A stretch of 64,000 nucleotides of DNA from Phoma sp. XZ068 (Eukaryota; Ascomycota; Dothideomycetes; Pleosporales; Didymellaceae). The position numbers and the translations under genes were made by a program. The stretch's first letter is position 1, and each line of letters opens with the position of its first letter. The DNA lies in NCBI GenBank assembly GCA_004835665.1, contig RBKR01000001.1, positions 2,232,001-2,296,000 on the forward strand, read 5' to 3'. Below the pieces are notes generated by a model. That model had not been told where the DNA came from and did not search any database. It worked only from the letters and a program-made list of their open reading frames with translations. Below, piece after piece: positions 56,292 through 64,000 of the stretch.

Positions 56292-56822
56292 CTAAACAGC
56301 ATGCCCCATCTTCTCCCCCTTCCCCTTCGCCTTCCCCTGCCCAAAGTCCCTCCTCTGTAAGCACCAGCTCGTCACAACCCCACAAACAAGCGCGATACCC
56401 ATACCACCGCACAATACCCAGAGAATCATATTATCCACCAGCCCGGCATCCATCCTCTTCGCCAGTGACACGCTGCACGGCTTGTATGCCGCGTCTAGAA
56501 GTTCCGCACGACGATGGATAGTGGTGGTGGTGCGTTTCTGTTCCTCCGTGGACGAAGACAGGAGCCAGGGCAGATTGACGACGAAGAACGTGATTGCAAG
56601 GATAATGACGGGGATGGGGAGGAGGAAGAGGATTAGTCTGGCGGCAAAGGTGTAGCCGGTGTACTGCTTGAGGGTTCTGAAGGGCTCTGGTGCGTCATCG
56701 TAAGGTGGTGAAAGGCTTCTGGGAGTGGGTGATAGGGTTGAATACGTGGAGAGAGGGTAGGAGTTCGTGGTAATAACCGAAGCGGGCCTTTCGATGGAGG
56801 GTGTGGTGTGTACTTTGGCCAT
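56292..56822 (-). CDS. Small two-TM protein, 176 aa, unknown function
   Basis: Single exon from Met at 56822 (MAKVHTTPSIERPASVITT); the frame is open further upstream but that part looks untranslated. N-terminal ~60 residues are Ser/Thr/Pro-rich; TM1 is ARLILFLLPIPVIILAITFF; the loop contains TTTIHRRAELLDAAYKPCSV; TM2 is NMILWVLCGGMGIALVCGVV followed by a basic Gly/Lys-rich tail. No known domain. Loop and TM2 resemble the 39485-39910 protein in pattern (RRAEL after TM1, Gly-rich TM2, Arg-rich end). Likely a small fungal membrane protein. Confidence 0.65.
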   Translation of the reverse strand: MAKVHTTPSIERPASVITTNSYPLSTYSTLSPTPRSLSPPYDDAPEPFRTLKQYTGYTFAARLILFLLPIPVIILAITFFVVNLPWLLSSSTEEQKRTTTTIHRRAELLDAAYKPCSVSLAKRMDAGLVDNMILWVLCGGMGIALVCGVVTSWCLQRRDFGQGKAKGKGEKMGHAV

Positions 56823-57147
56823 GTTGGGTTTTTCGTTGTGCGTTCGTAGGATGGTGTGGTTTGAGATGCGGGTTCGGTGACGATGCTCGAAGTTGGAATG
56901 CGTATGTGAGGATGTCTGTGATGTGAATCCAGACAGAGAATTTATCCTCCCTCCAGTTTTCACGAATAATTCATATCCTCGCGTACTCCGGTTCAATACC
57001 CAATCCCCACTCTGAACCATGGTTCCGCCTCCGAAATATTTCCTCCTTCTCTTATCCTTTGGGCACTGTTACCTCAAAACTCCCTTCTTCTGGATCGAAT
57101 CTCCATCCATACCGTAGGCTGTGCCAATAAGATAGAGTATACTAAAC
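56823..57147. other. Short intergenic stretch
   Basis: About 325 bp: promoter of the two-TM gene and 3' UTR of the next minus-strand gene. Nothing else seen. Confidence 0.6.
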
Positions 57148-57447
57148 TCATAGATCTCCTCCGCCGTCTTTAGGATCAATCAAACTCACCACCCACGCGT
57201 AAAACAGAGAGAAACAAAATATGCCCATTACTATTCCTAGGTCTCTTCCCGCCTCCTCAGGTGACTTCTCCTTTGGTACCGCCACAGATGCCGTCTGCTC
57301 AACCTCTCCATCTATTGCTTGAGTAGCAACGTCTTCCTCCCCGGTCTGAGTACCCGCGTCCCTGGTTTCGCATCGATGGATGAGTGGTTCGACGATATCG
57401 CTTAGAGCGTCCCAATCGGCATCAGACGAAGACGAAGAGTGCACCAT
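57148..57447 (-). CDS. Small single-TM protein, 99 aa, unknown function
   Basis: Single exon. Acidic N-terminal two thirds (SDADWDALSDIVEPLIH, several Glu/Thr/Gln stretches), then one hydrophobic helix near the C-terminus (LGIVMGIFCFSLFYAWVVSL) and a short IDPKDGGGDL end. This is the layout of a tail-anchored protein with its bulk in the cytosol. No family recognised. Small size leaves doubt, but composition is protein-like and the start follows an AACC-like context. Confidence 0.55.
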   Translation of the reverse strand: MVHSSSSSDADWDALSDIVEPLIHRCETRDAGTQTGEEDVATQAIDGEVEQTASVAVPKEKSPEEAGRDLGIVMGIFCFSLFYAWVVSLIDPKDGGGDL

Positions 57448-57982
57448 AACGAGATGAGAAGATTATAATGAAGCTCGTTAGCATACACGAACGAAATTGA
57501 GGAGGCGTGATGTGCTGACTGTTTCGTGAAACCGAGTGGAATGACATGTGCTCCGCACCGTATTAAATATTCAGACGGAGAACGTACGTAACACATTCCC
57601 CCACAACTACTTCTTCGATGGAGAGAGACCCTTCATATTATCGAACAAGGGTACACCCGCACCACGGTATCCATCACCCTTAGCACTGGAAAAGTCACTA
57701 CCACGGTAACCCAATCATTGCACACATCGTAAAATTCAGCCGTAAATATATCTGCTTCATTCCCTTATTTCGCCTATACACCTCGCTAGCGCACGTACAC
57801 CAGAAGTGAAGCAGGGGTGAAAGAACTCGCATTTACAGTAAGTAGTAGTAGTAGTAGTGACGCATACGCATAAAGCCCACCCATGTACATATCATATTGC
57901 CCTTGCACCGAATTGAAAACGATAAGATGATTGTGGCGAGCCAAGTTTGTTGCTGCTGTGAAATGGCTATGGTTTGGTGCGC
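57448..57982. other. Intergenic region with an AGT microsatellite
   Basis: About 535 bp: promoter of the 99-aa gene and 3' UTR of pds5. A trinucleotide run of about six AGT lies near 57838-57857. No gene seen. Confidence 0.6.
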
Positions 57983-60900
57983 TTAGCTCCTAGTTCTTGT
58001 GCTGCGCCTGGTGCTTGTGCCATTTGCTGTGGGACTGCTGGTGTTTACTTCTGCTGCGGCGCCGTTGACTTTTGCTTTGCTCTTTGCTGCTGGCTTGGCT
58101 GCCTTGTTGGCCTTTGCCGGTGTGGCCTTTGCTGGGGTAACAGCCTTTGCCGGTGTAGATGTCTTCGCTGGTGTGGCAGTCTTGCGCTTCTGTGTGACTG
58201 GCGATGATTTCGCTGAACTTGTTGCCTTCGCTGCTCGACCTCGAGCTCCCCTCTTAGGCGGCTCAGGTTCTGGCGATGCTTCAGCCTCGTCCATATCGGA
58301 GGCTTCTGCCCCTGCTTCGGCTTCTGCCTCTGCCTCCTCAGCTTCTGCCATCTCGACGTCCTCCTCAGGCGTAGGTGTTGAATCGTCTGACTCCTCCGCT
58401 TCTTCATCTTCGACTTGTGCGCCTGCACCAGCACCAGCACCAGCATCGGCATCTTCATCGTCGCTGCTGACTTCAACATAGCTTTTGCTAACATTGCTCT
58501 TCCGCCCACTCTTCCTCTTCGGCTCACTTTCAGGCGCAAGCTGCCCGTCGTCGCTTTCTCCATCGTCGTTACTCGTGGCTCGCTTCTTCCTCGGCATCTT
58601 GATCGGCCGCTCTTTTTTCTCCTTCTTCGGCCTATCACTCTTGGGTTTCTTTTTCCGCGCGCCCTCGGCACCGTCGACAGCTTTCCTCTTCTTGTTACGA
58701 ATTGCCTTACGGACTAGCGGGTCGAGCTCCTCGACCAGATCCTCATCAATCCATGTCTTCTTCGCAATCTCCTGTGCGCGCTCGTGCGACTCGAGAGCGC
58801 GGAATATGCCTGAAGGCAGCCGCATCTTGCCAGGCCAGGACTGCATAGTCCAGTTGTTCTGCTCCTCCCACGAGCGAATGAGTGCTTGTGAGAGATCGGA
58901 CAGGACGTATAGGTTCTCGTCTGCTTGCTTTGATGGAGCAATGCCATCGGCAACGCCTTTCACACGCTGTGCGACGTGGAAGATGAGAGACAGGTTCTCT
59001 TCGGTAGCAACGCATCTGAGGTAAAATAATATGTACTCCGACATGAGCTTGAGTGTGGCTGGCTCGGTGTCAAAGTCAGGGTGGTGGGCGAGCAGGCTGA
59101 GGAGGCGAGAAAATACAGTTTCAAGAACAGTCTCTTTGCGAGTGGCGAAAGTGGCGCGGCGAGAGCGGATCCACGTCAGCGTGCTCTCCTTCACGCCTCT
59201 CTCAGGCTCGTGGGCGAAAAAGAATAGGATAGTGTAGAAGCGAGGGGGCAGGCGGTTCTGGCCGAGGTACTTCATGAGCTTCTCTGCGAAGAGCCTGCGA
59301 ACTTGAGGACAGGGGTCGTGAGTGACTAGAGCCAATTGTACAAAGTCGGCGGGCTTCAACAGGGCGTCTAGACGCTTGTTAGTTGACAGTTTGAGCAGTG
59401 CGTTAGCAGCCAGAAGTCTCTGGCGAGACTTGTGTCCTGTAGGGGTGTCGTTTGATTCCGATGCTTCGCCGTTGTCCTTGACGAGTCGGTTGAGCAAGGC
59501 GTACGTGCTTGTTGCAGCCTCGTCTAGGTCAGCGTCGGATGGGAGGGAGCGCAATCGGTTGATGAGGATTTTCAAAGCCCACATTCGACCCAGGATATCG
59601 TCATCTGGGGTTTCCATCCATTCGGCGCTTGCCTCCTCATCTGCCAAGTGTGGTTGATTAAGAACTTTCTCAATCGCAACCTCAATGATCAAATCCATAC
59701 TGTCCTCGCACTCCGCTTGAGCAAATAGAACCAGTTGACTGAGCGCAGCGAGCTTTGTGAGCCAATGGTCACCATTGTACTTGAAACCCTTGATGCTCTT
59801 GTCCAATATCTCCTTGGCGTGGAGCTCTTTCTTGTTGTCGCTGTGCATGATAATGGTGATGGCATGCTTCGCTGCTTGTGCTGGTGTGCCATATTGCGCA
59901 AAGTTGAGAAAGCTCTGTACCAGTTTCCGCCCATCCTTGGTGTTCATGGGGATGTCCTTGGGGAACTTCTTCGCAAAAGCCGCGCATGCCTTCAAGTCCT
60001 CCACAGCACCAGGAGGATTTGGCGATTTTGCCGTGGGTGCCTCGCTCTCGAGCGTCCTGCAAAGATCCTTGACGTGTGTAGAGAAGACCTTTGGGTGCCT
60101 GAGAGAGATCTCCTTCAGCAGTTCGTGGGCAGTGGCGCCTAGGCTCTTATCGTCTGTTCGAGTGTACTCGATGACGGCCGAGACATGGCTTTTGTTGTAA
60201 CATAGTAGAGCGACACGGTACAGCAGAGGATTTAGCACATCGAGAAGGGTAGCGCCTGGCCCGTCCTCAATACGTTTGCGCAGTTCTTTCTGTTGAAAAT
60301 TAGCAGATAACACCAGGTAGGATTAGGCATCGACTTACGATAGACTTGAAGACCCTCCGGTAGTCACTTGCAGGATCCATACAGAAGCGTATCAAGGCAT
60401 AGGCGCGACGGTCATGTGTCTTAGCAAACTTCCACAACTCCTCAGTGGTTTTTGTCGGTTCAGGGAGCGTTCTGGTGTAATAGGAAATAAGTCCGCTCAG
60501 CTTGGTCTTGATGTCCTTGTCTTCTTTGTTGATGACACCGCCGTTGTATTTCTCGCAGACCTGCAGAAAGCCTTCCATGAATCCAGCGCCTTGTACTTGG
60601 TTGTTTTGCTTGGCGAAATAGACCTTCTTGGCCTTTTCACCAAGTCCGTGAACCAGGACGAGTTGACGCTCCGTTCGGAGCTTATCTAGCTCAGCTTCTG
60701 TGTAGCCTTGGTCGCCGTTTGTTTGGCTATCTTTAACCACTTGTGATGCACCATTTGCAGCTGCGCGTGGTTTCATTGGCGGGTAGCCAAGAGGCAGCAG
60801 AGATTCAAAAAGCGCTGTGTCGACCTGGACGTTGATGTCTGGATCGTTGACGTAGCACGCTTCGAGGATTCTCGATGGAATCGACCCAAGGAGGCTATTG

Positions 60901-62643
60901 ACACTTTCATCACCCTCTGCAATCGCACCGGAAGCTACACCCCAGATGCGGCCGATGAGCCTTGTCGTCTCTGAGTGGATGATGCTCTTCTTATCCTTGA
61001 CTCGATCGGCCAGGTTCGAGAGGATCGAACCGGAATCTGCTATGCTGCCGTTGCTACCCAGCTTGCGAACGATGTCGTCGAAGCTGAACAGTTCAACCGC
61101 CTTGACCGCTGCCAGTCGCACTTTCTCGTCACTATCAATGAAGCAATCAGCAAACGACTTGAGAAGGCTCTGCTCTTCTTCGGGATCCAGTCCAATACCG
61201 CCAGCTGATGTCGTCAATATGCGGCCAATGGCAGTTGTCCAGGAAGCTCGAATGATGGGGGATTTGTCATTCTTGCGCTGTAAGAATGAGTGGTATGCAA
61301 CAGGGTGCTGCGTTGGAAAAGAATTGATGGATGTTGGCGTAGTAAGAAAGTCGAATGGCCGCACTTCGTCTGCACGCGCTAGACTTTGCGATGGATATGC
61401 AACAGGGTCCATCTGAGGCGGTGGAGGAGGTCCCGCTGCGCCGATGCCAGAGATCATGTCACCCAGAGTCTCAGTTGCGAGCTGGCGGAGCTGCACATTC
61501 TCCGTCCCCAGCTCGTCCACTAGATGCGGAATGATGTCTTGCAGCACGCCAGGACAACATTTCCAGAGTTCTCGCAGTAGCCTGTGCGCTTTCCTTGCCT
61601 CGTTGATGTCTTCGTCCGAGGGTCCCTTCGTCCCATCATCATCAGGATCCTCACTTCCTGCTCGGTTTCGCTTGAACGACGGGCCGGAATTTGTGAAGTC
61701 GACAATAACAGAGCTGAAGTAGTTGCCGATTAGACGGGCCATCTTGTCTGGGTTGTTGTTGCACACGTTCTTGGCCATGTTGTACGCAGGTGGAGCCTCC
61801 TTCAGGCGCAACGTTGTCTGTTTCGCATCGACGGGCACGCTCTTCTTGCCCTTAGAGCTGCCTAGGGTGATGGGATCTGCCCAAAGGAATTGGGCAACGA
61901 TGATATCTACTACGTCATGCGACACAGCGCCAGACTCGTCTATGATGGTGGAGAGGACGTCGGTCATGTTGTGCTCGACGTTCTTGCTCAGCTCCTCGGC
62001 GCCATCGCTCTTGGAAGGGCCGGAGAGGACGTCGAAGCATGTTGTGAACAGGGCTGTGGTGAGGGCTTCGGCGCCGGGAATGTCGTTGATGAGCAGTATG
62101 CTCTTCCACTCGGCGAGCGAGCGCAGAACGTACAGGTGCTGGCTGTTGTAGGGATGCGAGGGGTCGGCGAGAAGGGGCAGCAGCTTGGTGATGATGACGG
62201 AGAAGATTTCCTGGTGACATACATGAGCATTGACGTGTGGGGAGGGGTGGACGCGCGCATACCTTCAACTTGGCGGCCGGGTAGGGCGCATCTGGGGCGA
62301 ACAGCTTGAGCATGTCGACCAGACAGCAGCACGTCCAGGCGCGCACACCGGCGTCCTTGTGCTGCAGCAGGCCCTGGTGCACCAGCTCCTGCGCGACCGG
62401 GCGCAGCGACTCGTGGTGGGCCTCCTCCTGGTCGATTGTCCGCAGCTCGTTCAGCAGCGTCTCGAGCCGCGCCAGCAGGTCGCCCACGCTGATCTGCTTG
62501 CCGGGCCGCCCGACCAGCGGCTGCTTGAACTTCAGCAGTCGCAGCCCATCGTGCTGCTCTTCCTCCTCCTGCTCCACTTCGGGCTCCTCCTCTTCAACGA
62601 CCTCGGCGGCCTTTGCAGCACTGCGCCGGCTGCGTGGAGCCAT
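57983..62643 (-). CDS. pds5: Sister chromatid cohesion protein Pds5
   Basis: Complement of join 57983-60289, 60339-62210, 62263-62643 (1519 aa); introns 49 and 52 bp, both phase 0. N-terminus MAPRSRRSAAK, an acidic stretch, then LRLLKFKQPLVGRPGKQISV and DAGVRAWTCCCLVDMLKLFA DAPYP, the usual Pds5 opening. The body is a long array of HEAT-type helices (IIPHLVDELGTENVQLRQLA; KSPIIRASWTTAIGRI; DEKVRLAAVKAVELF). The last ~250 residues are disordered: KKRKAVDGAEGARKKKPK, acidic runs and Thr-Pro-Ala-Lys repeats with GARGRA, probably binding DNA or chromatin. Pds5 binds cohesin's kleisin with Wapl or Eco1 and controls cohesin release and acetylation in the nucleus. Length fits fungal orthologues. The start is the first Met with the conserved N-terminus. 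Confidence 0.95.
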
Positions 62644-63096
62644 GTCGCGTACTGGCGCGTCGAATGCGGGATTATGGTGCCAGTCTGGGTGCAGAGTGTC
62701 GCTGGATTGCACGCGTGGGGGTGTCGCTAATTTGCGCGCGCTGAGAGAAAACTTGGGGCGCGTCGCGGTGACGATGCTGCGTTTACTCGGTGAGAGAGCA
62801 TCGAGGGGAGCTGTTTCCGCCCAAGCGTGACGCGCTAGCAAGCATGCACACGCGCCTGGCCGCCAGAGCTCCACACCTAGCTCGAGCCGAACACTGACCT
62901 TTCACCATCACCGTTGACGCTTGGCACGCTCCCCATCACCTGACCGATATCGAGTCTACGTCCTGTTTGTAGACCGTCATGTGTCAGCGATGAGCATCAC
63001 AGCCTGTGAGCCTGACTCTGCAGTATCAACTAGCATACATCGAACTCTCTTCATGCTCTTACGAGGAAGTCGCAGCATCCACTGGGAGTCCGCAAG
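62644..63096. promoter_or_regulatory. Bidirectional promoter of pds5 and tti1
   Basis: 453 bp separate the divergent start codons. GC-rich near pds5. Contains GCGCG-type motifs around 62735-62760; an ACGCGT-like MCB box is not clearly present, so cell-cycle control is not shown by sequence. Confidence 0.55.
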
Positions 63097-64000
63097 ATGG
63101 AGAGACAGCAAACGTTTCAGCGAGTGAGTGCTACACATTACAAGCTTATATTGACTGCTTGCTCATCGTCTTCTGCAGCTGAAGCAACCGTGCATCGAGG
63201 TCCTGCAAGTAACGGCAACCTTGGCTCAAAGACCAAATGGAAAGCGCGAGCTGACCCAAGCACTCACAAACCTACTCAACATCCTTAACACTGTCACCTC
63301 AAGATCTGGTACGCTTGATACTAAGCTGGTCGAGTATGCTTTCGTGCCCGTTTCCCAGGTTCTCAGGCTGTCACGACAAGTTCCAGTACGCGCTCTCGAG
63401 CTCTGCCTCGAATGTGTATCAACCCTCCTGCGTTCAGGTTGGGGCGGTGGTCTTGAGCCTGCCCTATCCGGGCAACTGTTGATCTTGTTCACATTTTTAG
63501 CCAAACCCTCATCTGCCGAGAATGGTATCACGGCAACATCAGAAGAATTGCAAGCACTTGCCTTCAAATGCATTGGTGAACTACTGGCTGAAGCATCCCG
63601 CTTAGATTCGGGTAGAGAGGCCCTCACTGCCACCAACAATATCCCAGCTCTAGGAGAAGCTGTATTAATCACGCTGGACAGCCTAGCTGGGAGTAAATCG
63701 AACAGCATAAAGCTTGCAGCTGTCACTGTAGTCAAGGGCTTGGGTTCTGCGATTGTCGATGACGACGCTCTAGCCAGCTTCTTCCCCAAGATCGTCTCTT
63801 CGCTAACCAAGGTTTTGACTCCGGGTAGCACGAACAACGCTGGATACCGTGTGATCGAGCGAGGCCTCGAAGTACTGACACTGCTATTCTCACGGCTGTT
63901 GAGCGATCGAAATACAAAAAACCTTCCAAGCGAGCCTTCAAGTCAGACCATGAATGACAGCAAGCAAGTGCTGCGCTCGACGTCATGGCTGCAAGCGACA
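63097..64000 (+). CDS. tti1: Tti1 (Tel2-interacting protein 1), 5' part, cut by window end
   Basis: Join 63097-63123, 63179 to beyond 64000; 283 residues visible. The short first exon encodes MERQQTFQR; the 55-bp intron (GTGAGT donor, CTGCAG acceptor) leads in phase 0 to LKQPCIEVLQVTATLAQR. The second exon stays open to the last base. Helical HEAT-like repeats follow: LVEYAFVPVSQVLRLSRQVP, RALELCLECVSTLLRSGWG, ELQALAFKCIGELLAEASRL, SIKLAAVTVVKGLGSAIVDD, AGYRVIERGLEVLTLLFSRL. This matches the N-terminus of fungal Tti1, part of the Tel2-Tti1-Tti2 cochaperone that stabilises PIKK kinases (TOR, ATM, ATR). The rest, including the C-terminus, lies outside the window. Confidence 0.82.

Overview
The window looks like nuclear DNA of a filamentous ascomycete, probably a dothideomycete of the Pleosporales type. 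The evidence is many short introns (mostly 47-110 bp) with GTRNGT donors, CTAAC-like branch sites and YAG acceptors, closely spaced genes on both strands, and protein families typical of Pezizomycotina. The lineage is my inference. Nothing is bacterial: no operons, ribosome-binding sites, IS elements or CRISPR arrays. Most genes had to be assembled by joining exons by hand, and coordinates given below as joins come from that work.

Layout. 0-9 kb: an intergenic start, a POT-family peptide transporter, a four-TM membrane protein, a small secreted protein and a DUF6601-like membrane protein. 9-14 kb: a BAR-SH3 endocytic-type protein head-to-head with an Mte1/Dbl2-like (DUF2439) genome-maintenance protein. 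14.4-18.1 kb: a glutathione S-transferase, a divergent Zn2Cys6 transcription factor and an NAD(P)-binding (NmrA/SDR-like) oxidoreductase, all with CCAATCA-type boxes nearby, possibly a small detoxification/stress cluster. 19.2-25 kb: an accessory-looking island with a frameshifted coiled-coil gene, a decayed SNF2-type helicase, a tiny three-exon gene and another broken ORF. 25.5-28.5 kb: a large RING-ZZ-SH3 ubiquitin-ligase-like protein. 30.5-37.6 kb: an orphan gene whose first exon is only the ATG, Ste14 isoprenylcysteine methyltransferase head-to-head with a maltose-acetyltransferase-like enzyme, and a secreted Gln/Gly-rich repeat protein with two expanded minisatellites. 39.5-45 kb: a small two-TM protein, an EBP/EXPERA sterol-isomerase-like protein and a Gac1-like PP1 glycogen-targeting subunit. 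45-54.5 kb: a 9.5-kb gene desert that is not conspicuously AT-rich. 54.5-64 kb: a mitochondrial BolA protein, two small membrane proteins, cohesin regulator Pds5, and divergent from it the 5' part of Tti1, which runs off the window end.

Functionally, the conserved housekeeping genes (Pds5, Tti1, Mte1-like, Ste14, BolA, Gac1-like, BAR-SH3) look intact. The 19-25 kb island is the only stretch where several neighbouring ORFs are broken. The most distinctive observations are that island with its duplicated CACGTG-containing promoter repeats, the repeat-expanded secreted protein, the RING-ZZ-SH3 protein, and the long gene desert with a 10-bp-phased tandem repeat. I found no convincing tRNA or rRNA gene and no intact transposon.
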